Shown in pieces: positions 36,125 through 44,991 of a DNA stretch of 64,000 nt. Each line of letters opens with the position of its first letter. Positions within the stretch are counted from its first letter, which is position 1. This stretch comes from Shimia sagamensis (GTDB lineage: Bacteria; Pseudomonadota; Alphaproteobacteria; Rhodobacterales; Rhodobacteraceae), in contig NZ_FXTY01000005.1 of NCBI RefSeq assembly GCF_900182745.1, forward strand, positions 124,001-188,000. The letters run 5' to 3'. The position numbers and the translations under genes are program-made. Below the pieces are notes generated by a model. It did no database searches. It worked only from the letters and a program-made list of their open reading frames with translations, and was not told where the DNA came from.

Positions 36125-36916
36125 TTAGCCCTCTTGCAGAAGCGCCAGCGCTTGCGCGTGTAAACCTTTGTTGGCGGCGGCGAGCACTTGGCCACCGCCA
36201 TGCGCAGGGTCGCCTTGCCAGTTGGTGACCACACCGCCAGCAGCTTCAATCACGGCAATGGGGGCCTGGATATCGTAGGCGTTGAGGCCGGCCTCAATCA
36301 CCAGATCAATCTGGCCAGCCGCCAGAAGCGCATAGGCATAACAATCCATACCGTACCGGGTGAGTTTGGTTTGGGATGCGACACGCTCAAAACCTGCGCG
36401 TTCTGCTTCGGTGCCGACTTCGGGGAAAGTGGTGAAGATCACGGCCTCCGCCAAAGTCGCCGTGCCCCGTGTTTTCAGTGGCTTCATACCCTGCGGACCA
36501 TCAGCTTCAGCCACGCCAAAACCACCTCTGAAACGCTCGCCAATGTAAGGCTGGTCAATCACGCCGTAGATCGGGCCATTTTCATCAGACAAAGCAATTA
36601 GAACACCCCACGTTGGGGTGCCGGAGATAAACGCGCGGGTGCCGTCGATCGGATCCAACACCCAGGTCAGCCCGCTGCAGCCTTCGGATTTGCCAAATTC
36701 CTCGCCAAAAATGCCGTCTTGCGGGCGATGCTCAGCCAGTACAGCCCGCATCGCCTGCTCGGCAGCTCGATCTGCCACGGTCACAGGATCAAACCCGTCA
36801 GACAATTTGTTGTCTGCGGTCAGTGTGGAGCTGCGAAAGTGGGGAAGAATGGCCGCGCGGGCCGCATCTGCCATGGCATCTGCTACGACAATCAAGTCAT
36901 TCTGTTCTGATGTCAT
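36125..36916 (-). CDS. hisN: inositol-monophosphatase-family phosphatase, probably histidinol-phosphatase
   Basis: A 263-residue protein. The metal-binding signatures are GIFGEEFG, WVLDPIDGTRAFISGTPTWG and the C-terminal AYDIQAPIAVIEAAGG. The long variant IDGTRAFISG is common in the HisN-type histidinol-phosphatases of alphaproteobacteria rather than in inositol phosphatases. It would complete the phosphatase step of histidine synthesis. Substrate is inferred. No other his genes are in the window. Confidence 0.82.
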   Translation of the reverse strand: MTSEQNDLIVVADAMADAARAAILPHFRSSTLTADNKLSDGFDPVTVADRAAEQAMRAVLAEHRPQDGIFGEEFGKSEGCSGLTWVLDPIDGTRAFISGTPTWGVLIALSDENGPIYGVIDQPYIGERFRGGFGVAEADGPQGMKPLKTRGTATLAEAVIFTTFPEVGTEAERAGFERVASQTKLTRYGMDCYAYALLAAGQIDLVIEAGLNAYDIQAPIAVIEAAGGVVTNWQGDPAHGGGQVLAAANKGLHAQALALLQEG

Positions 36917-36973
36917 CGGTCACAGTCTCCGCTCTGGCGCTCGCGCCATGGCTAGACCAGAGCGGGAGTGGAC

Positions 36974-37342
36974 TCAAGCGACGTCAGACAACACGCGGGC
37001 GAGTTCAAACAAACGCCTGCGTTGGTTTTCCGGAATGGCGTAGTAGCTGCGGATCAGATCCAACGCTTCTTTGTCCGCCATGATGTCAGCCGGCACGCTG
37101 CCGGAGCTTGCGCCATCGCTGTCGCTTTCCAGACCCTCAAAGAAAAAGCTCACAGGCACGTCAAGCGCGTCAGAAATGTCCCAAAGCCGAGAGGCGCTGA
37201 CACGGTTGGCACCCGTTTCATACTTTTGAATTTGTTGAAACTTTATGCCGACTTGCTCTGCCAATTGTTGCTGAGTCATCCCTGTCAGCCACCGGCGTTG
37301 GCGGATTCTTTTGCCAACATGCACGTCCACTGGATGTGTCAT
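36974..37342 (-). CDS. XRE-family helix-turn-helix regulator
   Basis: A 122-residue protein. A Cro/C1-type helix-turn-helix lies at about residues 10-65 (VGKRIRQRRWLTGMTQQQLA, FQQIQKYETGANRVSASRLW), followed by an acidic serine-rich linker and a helical C-terminus. The GGAGGAG ribosome site supports the ATG at 37342. It precedes hisN by 57 bases on the same strand. An inverted repeat lies 78 bases upstream and could be an autoregulatory site. Confidence 0.9.
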   Translation of the reverse strand: MTHPVDVHVGKRIRQRRWLTGMTQQQLAEQVGIKFQQIQKYETGANRVSASRLWDISDALDVPVSFFFEGLESDSDGASSGSVPADIMADKEALDLIRSYYAIPENQRRRLFELARVLSDVA

Positions 37343-37419
37343 CACACGTCTCCTCCGAATGAAATATCGGGGCGCAGCCAACAACCATGCAGTCGCCCAG
37401 CAGCGTCACCAACTCGTTT

Positions 37420-37457
37420 AGTGAAGTAATCGCGCATCCCTTTCGCGATAATTCACT
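37420..37457. promoter_or_regulatory. inverted repeat upstream of the XRE regulator
   Basis: AGTGAAGTAATCGCG and CGCGATAATTCACT are near-perfect inverted arms (one extra base) around a nine-base centre. The gap 37343-37675 between the XRE and quinone oxidoreductase genes is 333 bases and holds no gene; this dyad is its main feature. Confidence 0.5.
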
Positions 37458-37675
37458 CTAGCAGTTTTCGCCTTATAATCAAGGGAAAGAATGTGTCTTA
37501 CCCCTTCTGGATAGAGTGGGCCATACAATCGGGGATTGTCATTTTTGCATTTTTAGGTCTAGGGAAATGTTCTGCCGCAGGGTGACGTCGTGTCGCAATC
37601 CTCTGTTTTCAAGGGATCAGCTTTGACTTGAACACTGAGCGCTGTGTATTCGATTCCCAGATGAGGAGAATTTAG

Positions 37676-38638
37676 ATGCGCGCCTTTCAAGTTACATCCC
37701 ACGACGCCCCCCCAAGCCTTGTAGACATTGCCAAGCCGGAACCTGGCCCTGGCGAGGTCCGCATAAAGATCAAAGCCTGCGCGTTGAACTTTGGTGATTT
37801 GCTGATGATCAAGGGCACTTATCAAGCCACCCCGCCAGTGCCGTTCACGCTGGGCATGGAAGTGGCCGGGGTTGTGGACGCCTTGGGGCCGGATACAAAC
37901 GGGCCAGAAGTGGGCTCTGATGTGCTGGTTTTTGGGGGTAGCGGCGGCTTGGCCGACTATGGCGTTTATCCCGCAGAGAGCATCGTCCCTCTGCCAAACG
38001 GCATGAGCTATGAGGACGCTGCGGCCTTTCCTGTGGCCTATGGCACAAGCCACGTCGCGTTGGATCATCGTGCTAGATTGCAGCCAGGAGAGAACCTCTT
38101 GGTGCTTGGCGCGGCAGGTGGTGTCGGCCTCGCAGCCGTGGAACTCGGCAAGCTGATGGGTGCCAATGTGATTGCCTGCGCGCGCGGAGCTGACAAGCTG
38201 AAGGTCGCGCAGGCGGCGGGCGCGGACCACCTGATTGACGCCACAGCCGCAGACATCCGCGCAGAAGTGAAAGCCTTGGGCGGCGCCGATGTGGTTTATG
38301 ATCCAGTTGGCGGCGACCAATTCAAAGCCGCCTTTCGTGCCTGCAACCCTGAAGCGCGCCTCTTGCCTTTGGGATTTGCCAGTGGAGAGGTCCCACAAAT
38401 TCCTGCCAACCACCTGCTGGTGAAAAACCTGACGGTGATTGGTCTCTATTGGGGCGGGTATCTGTCATTCAAGCCAGAGGTGTTGACCGGCAGCATGCGC
38501 ACGCTGTTTGGCTGGTACGGCGAAGGTAAACTGAAACCACATGTCAGCCATGCCTTGCCGTTGGCGCAGGCCGCAGACGCCTATGAGCTTCTACGCAGCC
38601 GTAAATCCACCGGTAAGGTGGTCGTCACACTCGACTAG
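37676..38638 (+). CDS. NADPH:quinone oxidoreductase, medium-chain reductase family
   Basis: A 320-residue zinc-independent MDR. GroES-like domain 1-125 (ALNFGDLLMIKGTYQ, PFTLGMEVAGVVDALGPD), then a Rossmann domain (NLLVLGAAGGVGLAAVELGK, GADVVYDPVGGDQF) and the C-terminal signature STGKVVVTL. No catalytic zinc cysteines are present, as expected for quinone reductases. It reduces quinones or enones with NADPH. It starts right after GAGGAGA and ends three bases before the convergent LysR gene. Confidence 0.92.
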   Translation: MRAFQVTSHDAPPSLVDIAKPEPGPGEVRIKIKACALNFGDLLMIKGTYQATPPVPFTLGMEVAGVVDALGPDTNGPEVGSDVLVFGGSGGLADYGVYPAESIVPLPNGMSYEDAAAFPVAYGTSHVALDHRARLQPGENLLVLGAAGGVGLAAVELGKLMGANVIACARGADKLKVAQAAGADHLIDATAADIRAEVKALGGADVVYDPVGGDQFKAAFRACNPEARLLPLGFASGEVPQIPANHLLVKNLTVIGLYWGGYLSFKPEVLTGSMRTLFGWYGEGKLKPHVSHALPLAQAADAYELLRSRKSTGKVVVTLD

Positions 38639-38641
38639 AGG

Positions 38642-39535
38642 CTAGCCCACCACTCCAAGCCGCGGCGGGCTTTCGACCGGCGCGTGCATGGACAGGAAAC
38701 TCTTGCGGATCAGCTCGGCCAGATGGGCGATGACATCGCCTTTGGCCTGCTCCGCGCCATACATATTGATGTGCTGCTCACCCAATTCGGGCAGGGCTCC
38801 GCCGTGATCAATGACCTCCAGATGGCGTGGCTCTGTGCCAAGCAACATCTCCCCAACCCCCAGATCAGCTGCAATTGTCGCCTCAACTGTGCGATCAGAT
38901 TCGGTCTCCAGCGCGGAATCCCATTCGATGCCAGCGCGATCCAGTGCCGCAATCGCCCGTTGCCGGAACAGGCATTGACGTGCAGAGGCAAAGGGGAACG
39001 GCCGACGGCGCCAACTCGCCCCACCCGGCGCACCAATCCACACCAAAGGCAAAGTGCACAGCCCTTCGGCCCCGTCTGGTGTGTTGGTTTCCGTGGTCAA
39101 AATGAGGTCAATCTCACCTTTGTCAAACAGCTGCTTCAGCTCAAGCGTATAAGACGAACACAAATTGACTTTCACGCGTGGAAAGGCGGCGGCGAACTGC
39201 TGCATGACACGCGGGATTGTTGGATAGACAATATCATGTGGCACACCAAGAGTGACCGACCCTTCAAATTCGTCGTGGCTTAAGCGGCGCATGATTTCAT
39301 CGTTGAGCGTGACCATGCGACGGGCATACCCCAGCATTTGCTCCCCGGCCGGCGTGAGGGCGATACCGCGGCCCGTGCGATCCAGGAGCGCAACGCCAAT
39401 CAGCTCCTCAAGCCGTTTGAGCTGCATGGAAACCGCTGATTGCGTGAGATGCAGGAAACCGGCTGCTTTGGTCACACCCCCCATATCGGCAACAGCGACA
39501 AAGCTTCGGAGCGTGGTTACATCAAGATTGCGCAT
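38642..39535 (-). CDS. LysR-family transcriptional regulator
   Basis: A 297-residue protein. The winged helix-turn-helix is at 5-65 (TLRSFVAVADMGGVTKAAGF, LTQSAVSMQLKRLEELIG), and a periplasmic-binding-like effector domain follows (GSVTLGVPHDIVYPTIPRVM). LysR proteins usually control a divergent gene; here that is the DUF1127 gene at 39695, with two palindromes in the gap. The effector is unknown. Confidence 0.92.
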   Translation of the reverse strand: MRNLDVTTLRSFVAVADMGGVTKAAGFLHLTQSAVSMQLKRLEELIGVALLDRTGRGIALTPAGEQMLGYARRMVTLNDEIMRRLSHDEFEGSVTLGVPHDIVYPTIPRVMQQFAAAFPRVKVNLCSSYTLELKQLFDKGEIDLILTTETNTPDGAEGLCTLPLVWIGAPGGASWRRRPFPFASARQCLFRQRAIAALDRAGIEWDSALETESDRTVEATIAADLGVGEMLLGTEPRHLEVIDHGGALPELGEQHINMYGAEQAKGDVIAHLAELIRKSFLSMHAPVESPPRLGVVG

Positions 39536-39568
39536 AGCTTTCCCTCTTTAGATCACTGTTTTTGAACA

Positions 39569-39653
39569 TTCATCATGAAATGTGATGAAGTCCGTCACAA
39601 ACATTCGCTTTCTAAATACACACACTCCCCGATATACATCAAGTAATTTGATG
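39569..39653. promoter_or_regulatory. two palindromes between LysR and DUF1127 genes
   Basis: TTCATCA-N7-TGATGAA (39569-39589) contains a T-N11-A type dyad as bound by LysR proteins. CATCAA-N5-TTGATG (39637-39653) is a second dyad with a related half-site (CATCA/TGATG). Both lie in the 159-base divergent gap. Confidence 0.6.
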
Positions 39654-39694
39654 CACACGCCAAGATCAATCACAATTCAGGAAAGGAACGACCC

Positions 39695-39904
39695 ATGGCC
39701 TTCATCACCACTTCTTCCGCGAGCTCCCGTGGTTCCAAGTTTTCCCTGTCCCGCCTGACGCAAGCCTTTGCCGTCCTACGTCAGCGCCGCCAGCTGTCAC
39801 AGCTGGATGCCACTGCCCTGCGCGACATGGGTTTGACCCAAACAGATGTGGACTGCGAGTTGAGTCGCTCCGCGTGGGACGTTCCCGCACATTGGCGCGG
39901 CTGA
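39695..39904 (+). CDS. DUF1127 small protein
   Basis: Sixty-nine residues. The serine-rich N-terminus is followed by the arginine-rich DUF1127 core (FAVLRQRRQLSQLDATALRD) and MGLTQTDVDCELSRS. It resembles the other DUF1127 protein at 26522, but no hairpin array follows it. Ribosome site GGAAAGGA. Related proteins are RNA-binding or modulate phosphate and stress responses; the specific role here is unknown. Confidence 0.9.
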   Translation: MAFITTSSASSRGSKFSLSRLTQAFAVLRQRRQLSQLDATALRDMGLTQTDVDCELSRSAWDVPAHWRG

Positions 39905-40045
39905 GACAACCATTAACACTGATGCGGATTTTCGCCGGTTAAACGGCGGAAATCCTTGAATTCACGCCCCCCGTCACCGATATTCAACGTTGAAACCCTC
40001 TGAACGTCAGGTTCTGGGGGCAATAAAGTAAACTCGGAGGCTTTG

Positions 40046-40822
40046 ATGGCTGAATTTGACACGATCCGCGGCACGGCTACGGCCAGCGCGGCTCATATTG
40101 ACGTGGGCCTGCGCGCCCACATGAACAAAGTCTACGGCAACATGTCCGTGGGCATGTTGATCACCTTTGCTGCCGCTTGGGCGCTGTCCGGCCTGGCCGT
40201 GACCTCTGATCCATCTGGTGCCGTTGCTCAGATTGGCGCAGACAAATACCTCACATCGCTCGGCCACACGCTGTATGCGTCCCCTCTGAAGTGGGTGCTC
40301 ATGTTTGCTCCACTGGCGATGGTGTTTGGCTTTGGCGCCGCAATCAACCGCCTGTCTGCCGCTGGTGCACAGCTGTTCTTCTTTGTCTTTGCGGCCCTGA
40401 TGGGCGCATCGATCAGCTCGATCTTCCTGGTGTTCACCGGTGAGTCGATCATCCACACCTTCCTGATCACCGCGATCGCCTTTGCGGGTCTGTCGCTCTA
40501 CGGCTACACCACCAAGAAGAACCTGTCCGGTCTGGGCACCTTCCTGATGATGGGTCTGATCGGCCTGATCGTGGCATCGATTGTGAACATCTTCCTGCAG
40601 TCTTCTGCGATGGCGTTTGCGATTTCTGCAATTGGTGTTCTGATCTTTGCCGCGCTGACCGCATATGACACCCAGAAGATCAAAAACGACTATATCGCAC
40701 ACGCCCAGCACGGCGACAGCGAATGGTTGGGCAAAGCCGCCATCATGGGTGCGCTGACCCTGTATCTGGACTTCATCAACCTGTTCATGTTCCTGCTGCA
40801 GTTCCTCGGCAACCGCGAGTGA
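40046..40822 (+). CDS. Bax inhibitor-1/YccA family membrane protein
   Basis: A 258-residue protein with seven membrane helices. The soluble N-terminus (DVGLRAHMNKVYGNMSVGML) precedes helix 1, and the conserved acidic segment AALTAYDTQKIKNDY lies near residue 210, where the family's calcium- or pH-sensing aspartates reside. In bacteria YccA-type members interact with the FtsH protease; hflK and hflC, its modulators, lie in this same window. CGGAGG sits five bases before the ATG. Confidence 0.93.
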   Translation: MAEFDTIRGTATASAAHIDVGLRAHMNKVYGNMSVGMLITFAAAWALSGLAVTSDPSGAVAQIGADKYLTSLGHTLYASPLKWVLMFAPLAMVFGFGAAINRLSAAGAQLFFFVFAALMGASISSIFLVFTGESIIHTFLITAIAFAGLSLYGYTTKKNLSGLGTFLMMGLIGLIVASIVNIFLQSSAMAFAISAIGVLIFAALTAYDTQKIKNDYIAHAQHGDSEWLGKAAIMGALTLYLDFINLFMFLLQFLGNRE

Positions 40823-40842
40823 TCTGAATAGAATAGCAATTG

Positions 40843-40873
40843 AAAAGGCCGGTCATTGCGACCGGCCTTTTTT
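40843..40873. terminator. bidirectional terminator between Bax-inhibitor and GNAT genes
   Basis: AAAAGGCCGGTC and GACCGGCCTTTT form a 12-base stem around a short loop, with T-runs in both directions. It serves both convergent genes. Confidence 0.88.
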
Positions 40874-40876
40874 GTT

Positions 40877-41404
40877 TCAGGCGTATTCCGGAGCGCTGAG
40901 GCTGCGCCGCATTTGGATCGCCGGAAAGTGCACGCCAGGGGCCAAGGTGAGCTCCACCTCCGAGGTTTCCTCAAACCCCATAGCTTCATAGAACGGCCGT
41001 GCGGTGTATGTGCTCATGCAGCTCATCTGGCGCATCCCATGTGCCTCAGCAGAGGCAAGAGACACGTCAATCAACGACCGCGCAACCCCACGGCGCAGCC
41101 AGTCAGGGCGTGTCGCCACATGGCGCACATGACCGAGATCGGTGCCACTTACACCGCGAGACGGGCTGAGATCCGTCCAGCCCCCTGCCCCAACAATGGC
41201 ATCAGTTTCCGCACATTCAGCAACAAAATAGGTGCCGCAGGCCAAGAGCGACGCCCGTGCTTTGGTAATCAACGGCAGCGCATCCTCAAGCACAGCGTCT
41301 TCATAGTCCTGCGGCAGCAAATCCGGGTAGGATTGTGCAAACAGGTCAGAAACGGCCTGACGATCATCAAGCGAAGCGGGGCGGATAAAAAAGGGGTGGG
41401 GCAT
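40877..41404 (-). CDS. GNAT-family N-acetyltransferase
   Basis: A 175-residue protein. The acetyl-CoA-binding core includes GHVRHVATRPDWLRRGVARS, and the late strand-helix is ARPFYEAMGFEE. Substrate unknown. The ATG at 41404 (MPHPFFIRPASLDD) has GGAGGG upstream; the frame runs 20 codons further into rpmG's terminator, which argues against the longer form. Confidence 0.9.
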   Translation of the reverse strand: MPHPFFIRPASLDDRQAVSDLFAQSYPDLLPQDYEDAVLEDALPLITKARASLLACGTYFVAECAETDAIVGAGGWTDLSPSRGVSGTDLGHVRHVATRPDWLRRGVARSLIDVSLASAEAHGMRQMSCMSTYTARPFYEAMGFEETSEVELTLAPGVHFPAIQMRRSLSAPEYA

Positions 41405-41460
41405 TTGGAACCCTCCTGAAGAAAACGTTTTTTGTTTTTCAGGCGCGGGTTTTTTAAAAA

Positions 41461-41496
41461 GCAAAAAGCCGCGCCTTGGTGCGGCGCGGCTTTTGC
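41461..41496 (-). terminator. terminator after rpmG
   Basis: AAAAGCCGCGCC and GGCGCGGCTTTT form a perfect stem; TTTTT follows on the minus strand. It lies 20 bases past the rpmG stop. Confidence 0.88.
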
Positions 41497-41516
41497 ATGT
41501 GTCTCAGAAAGCGATC

Positions 41517-41684
41517 TTACTTGATCTTGCCTTCTTTGTACTCGACATGCTTGCGCACCACCGGGTCGTATTTACGGACGACCATTTTTTCGGTCATCGT
41601 GCGTGCGTTTTTCTTGGTCACGTAGAAATGGCCCGTGCCCGCGGTCGAGTTCAGACGGATCTTGATGGTCGTCGGCTTCGCCAT
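41517..41684 (-). CDS. rpmG: 50S ribosomal protein L33
   Basis: Fifty-five residues, normal for L33: [20 protein letters not shown], then [20 protein letters not shown] and the tail [12 protein letters not shown]. The CxxC zinc pairs are absent, so this is the zinc-free (C-minus) form. GGAGAAG lies just upstream of the ATG. The frame stays open far upstream, but only these 55 codons match. Monocistronic with its own terminator. Confidence 0.96.
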   Translation of the reverse strand: MAKPTTIKIRLNSTAGTGHFYVTKKNARTMTEKMVVRKYDPVVRKHVEYKEGKIK

Positions 41685-41902
41685 TGTACTTCTCCTGCGC
41701 CGGGGCACAGATACCCCGTGTAAATCTCTTGAAGCCCGCCTTTTAATGATGGCTGGAGCCGAGTCAATGGGGTTGGCGCGGGATTCCCCAAGAAAAGTAC
41801 AATCCCGCCAAAATAACTCCACGTCGTGGCTTTGCAGGCCGGAAACGAAGCGGTAATTTTGCCCAACTACAAAGAGGACAACCTCTTTGAAAGGGAAAAC
41901 AC

Positions 41903-42934
41903 ATGGCTTGGTTCTGGATCGCAACAACGATTCCCGTCGCGCTTTTGGCGCTTGGCGGGCTGTTGGGCGGCTTATGGGCGGTGGCCGCTCTGATTTACAT
42001 GACCAGCCTGATCCATGTGATGGATCGCCTGGTGCAAGGTGCTGCGGTCAAAACTGGTGAGGGTGGAGAGTTTCCAAGCGGGATGCGACTGTCGCTGGTG
42101 CTGGGTCTTGCGCATTTTCCGTTGATGATCGTTGCGGTGTTGGCGCTGGCGGGTGTCACAGGGATCAGCCTTGGCGCCAAGGTTTGCTGTTTCATCGCGT
42201 TTGGACTGTTCTTTGGACAGGTGAGCAATGCCAATGCCCATGAGTTGATCCACAAGGCGGCGCGATTTCCGCGCAGGCTGGGCATGTGGGTCTATATCTC
42301 GCTGCTGTTTGGGCATCACACCTCTGCCCATCCCAAGGTGCATCATATCTGGGTGGCCACGGAGAAGGACCCAAACAGCCCAAGAGAAGGGGAGAATTTC
42401 TATCAGTTCTGGCCGCGAGCCTGGGTTGGGTCGTTTAAGGCCGGATGGCAGGCCGAAAATGCCATGCGCGCGCGCGCCGGTGGCCGCAAGTCTCTACTGC
42501 ATCCCTATGTGATCTATATCGGCGGCGCGGTGCTTTGCCTTGCGGTGGCGGTGTGGTTGGCGGGGTTGGGCGGCGTGCTGGCCTATGTGGCACTGGCAAG
42601 CTACGGCAGCATGCAGCTTTTGTTGTCAGACTATGTGCAGCACTACGGGTTGCATCGGCTTTTGCGTGAGAACGGCAAGCCGGAACCGGTGGGGCCAGAG
42701 CACAGCTGGAACGCGCCGCAGCTCTTTACGTCTGCGTTGATGCTGAACGCCCCGCGTCATTCAGACCACCATATGGCGCCAACGCGGGATTATCCCGCGC
42801 TTCGCCTAGACCCGGAGGTTATGCCAATCCTACCGCAGTCCTTGCCGCTGATGGCAATTCTGGCACTCTGGCCGCGCCTTTGGCGGCAGGTGATGGACCC
42901 ACGGGTGGCAAAACTGCGCGCATCACAGCAATGA
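41903..42934 (+). CDS. AlkB-like alkane/fatty-acyl monooxygenase
   Basis: A 343-residue membrane protein with about six helices. The eight-histidine di-iron pattern of the AlkB family is complete: HELIHK (113-118), [12 protein letters not shown] (137-148) and RHSDHH (285-290). [10 protein letters not shown] (243-252) is the AlkB signature variant. AlkB enzymes hydroxylate alkanes or related chains using rubredoxin as electron donor. No rubredoxin or rubredoxin reductase gene lies nearby, so the partner is encoded elsewhere. The chain is shorter than classical AlkB (about 400), so substrate range is uncertain. Confidence 0.87.
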   Translation: MAWFWIATTIPVALLALGGLLGGLWAVAALIYMTSLIHVMDRLVQGAAVKTGEGGEFPSGMRLSLVLGLAHFPLMIVAVLALAGVTGISLGAKVCCFIAFGLFFGQVSNANAHELIHKAARFPRRLGMWVYISLLFGHHTSAHPKVHHIWVATEKDPNSPREGENFYQFWPRAWVGSFKAGWQAENAMRARAGGRKSLLHPYVIYIGGAVLCLAVAVWLAGLGGVLAYVALASYGSMQLLLSDYVQHYGLHRLLRENGKPEPVGPEHSWNAPQLFTSALMLNAPRHSDHHMAPTRDYPALRLDPEVMPILPQSLPLMAILALWPRLWRQVMDPRVAKLRASQQ

Positions 42935-42964
42935 GACTGGATTGACCGCCCCGGCTGGGGCAGC

Positions 42965-43372
42965 ATGTGGCACATGAAATATTTGAGCATAATATGTGCG
43001 TTGCTGGGCAGCGCAGCAGCGGCACAGGACGCCATGTCTGCGGCAGAATTTGAAGCTTACGTAGCAGGTAAAACACTGTTCTATGAAGCTGATGGGCGGC
43101 GTTACGGCGTTGAAGAATACCTGTCTGACCGAAGGGTGCGATGGGCGTTCCTGGATGGCAGCGGCCAATGCAAAGACGGCTATTGGTACGAAGAGGCCGG
43201 TCAGATTTGTTTTGTCTACGAGGACAGTCCCGGGGCTCAGTGCTGGAGTTTTTATGAAGATCCACGTGGCCTGAGCGCCAAATTCGAAAACGAACCGGAC
43301 GGGCGACTGCTCTACGAAATTGAGGACACCAACGACGAAATGCTGTGCCTTGGGCCCGATGTTGGCGTCTAA
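42965..43372 (+). CDS. small exported protein of unknown function
   Basis: A 135-residue protein. The signal peptide (LSIICALLGSAAAAQD) is cleaved near residue 21. The mature part is acidic and aromatic, with four cysteines (GQCKDGYW, GQICFVYED, AQCWSFYED, MLCLG) that could form two disulfides. I do not recognise the family by name; similar small periplasmic proteins are common in Rhodobacteraceae. The ATG at 42965 has a better ribosome site than the one at 42974. Confidence 0.75.
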   Translation: MWHMKYLSIICALLGSAAAAQDAMSAAEFEAYVAGKTLFYEADGRRYGVEEYLSDRRVRWAFLDGSGQCKDGYWYEEAGQICFVYEDSPGAQCWSFYEDPRGLSAKFENEPDGRLLYEIEDTNDEMLCLGPDVGV

Positions 43373-43381
43373 CACCCAACC

Positions 43382-44908
43382 TTAAAAGAGGTTACCCTGC
43401 TCAGGCGGGGGCGCCTTTTTGGGTTTTGGCTTGGCAGCAGGTTTTGGCTTGACTGGGGCCGGTGAGGCCGCAGCGGTGCTTGCGCCCTGCCCCACAGCCA
43501 TACGGCCATCGGCGAATTGGATTTCTATCGCGCTTGCCTGCGCAGCAGCCTCCACAGTTTTCACAACAGCCCCATCGCCACGCACAACCGCGTAGCCACG
43601 TTCCAACGTGGCCTCATAGCCCAATGACCCGCGCATCCGTTCGAGCGATGCAATCTGATTGCGCAGCGTTTGGTTGCGATGTTCCCCCAAAGATTTCAGG
43701 CGCTGAACCATGTTTTCCAAACGCTCTCGACGGCGCAAGATGTCTCGCGTCAGTCCGTCTGCAGACAAGCGATCTGCATGACGACCCAGCTTTTGGCGCC
43801 GAATTTCAATCATGCGATTGAGAGTTTCGCCACTTAAGCCACCACTGGATTTAGCCAAGGCGACGCGGCGGGTTTGTACTCCGGATTGCAAGGCACGTGG
43901 CAATGCATCAGCAGCCGTGTCTAACCGCTGGCGCGGGGTTTGCAGCAGAGTGTCGGCACGCGGCAGCGCACGGGCCAAATCACGCAAACGCTGATCTCGT
44001 TGGCGCAGTCCCTGCTCCAGGCCACGTGTGAGGCGCGCGCCTTGCTCTTCAACCCAGGCCAACATGTCGAGCCGCACGGGCACGGCCAGTTCAGCTGCAG
44101 CGGTTGGGGTTGGCGCTCGTTTGTCGGAGACAAAGTCGATCAGTGTTGTATCGGTTTCGTGGCCGACGGCAGAGATCAGCGGAATGTCAGACGCTGCCGC
44201 CGCACGGGCGACCACCTCTTCGTTGAAGCCCCAAAGGTCTTCGATGCTGCCACCGCCACGGGCGACAATGATCAGATCGGGACGCGGCATGGAGCCGCCG
44301 GGGGTCATTTGGTTAAAGCCATCAATGGCGTTGGCGACTTGCTTGGCACATTGTTCGCCTTGCACTGCAACAGGCCACAGCAGCACCTTGCGTGGGAAGC
44401 GATCCCGCAATCGGTGCAGGATATCGCGGATCACAGCCCCGCTGGGAGAGGTGACCACGCCAATGATTTCCGGCAGATAGGGCAGCGGCTTTTTGAGCTC
44501 CTGCGCAAACAGGCCTTCGGCCTGCAACATGGTTTTGCGCTTTTCCAGCATCGCCATCAGCGCGCCGACACCTGCCGGCTTCAGGTCTTCGATCACCAGT
44601 TGGTATTTGGATTGTCCCGGAAAGGTGGTGAGGCGCCCGGTGGCAACCACTTCCATGCCTTCTTCGGGACGGGTGGAAACACGTGCAGCGACGCCTTTCC
44701 ACATCACACCCGCAATCACAGAGCGGTCGTCTTTCAAATCGAGATAGACGTGGCCCGAGCGCGGAAACGACACCCGACCAATTTCACCTTTGATGCGCAC
44801 ATGAGAGAACTCGCCCTCGATCATGCGCTTGATGGCACCGGAAAGTTCGGTGACGCTGAATTCCGGGGCGTTTTCGCCCTCTCGTGGGTCGTCGATCAGA
44901 TCAGACAT
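43382..44908 (-). CDS. xseA: exodeoxyribonuclease VII large subunit
   Basis: A 508-residue protein. An N-terminal OB-fold (VTELSGAIKRMIEGEFSHVR, GEIGRVSFPRSGHVYLDLKD) precedes the catalytic region (GVVTSPSGAVIRDILHRLRD, IIVARGGGSIEDLWGFNEE, ISAVGHETDTTLIDFVSDKR). A long coiled-coil follows, and the tail is proline/lysine-rich. With XseB it degrades single-stranded DNA into oligonucleotides. The xseB gene is not adjacent. It diverges from purD. Confidence 0.96.
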   Translation of the reverse strand: MSDLIDDPREGENAPEFSVTELSGAIKRMIEGEFSHVRIKGEIGRVSFPRSGHVYLDLKDDRSVIAGVMWKGVAARVSTRPEEGMEVVATGRLTTFPGQSKYQLVIEDLKPAGVGALMAMLEKRKTMLQAEGLFAQELKKPLPYLPEIIGVVTSPSGAVIRDILHRLRDRFPRKVLLWPVAVQGEQCAKQVANAIDGFNQMTPGGSMPRPDLIIVARGGGSIEDLWGFNEEVVARAAAASDIPLISAVGHETDTTLIDFVSDKRAPTPTAAAELAVPVRLDMLAWVEEQGARLTRGLEQGLRQRDQRLRDLARALPRADTLLQTPRQRLDTAADALPRALQSGVQTRRVALAKSSGGLSGETLNRMIEIRRQKLGRHADRLSADGLTRDILRRRERLENMVQRLKSLGEHRNQTLRNQIASLERMRGSLGYEATLERGYAVVRGDGAVVKTVEAAAQASAIEIQFADGRMAVGQGASTAAASPAPVKPKPAAKPKPKKAPPPEQGNLF

Positions 44909-44991
44909 GGGTGCGCTGCTCAGTTCCCTTGTTTCCTGTGCCCGGCCACCTTAGAACGCCGCTAAGCGGAGGCCAAGCGGAAGGCGGCAAC

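Noticed and set aside
37559-38413. 284-codon minus-strand frame over the quinone oxidoreductase
   Set aside because: Antisense to a full-length recognised enzyme and unlike any family.
43940-44965. 341-codon plus-strand frame over xseA
   Set aside because: Antisense to exonuclease VII large subunit; composition is typical of a shadow frame.
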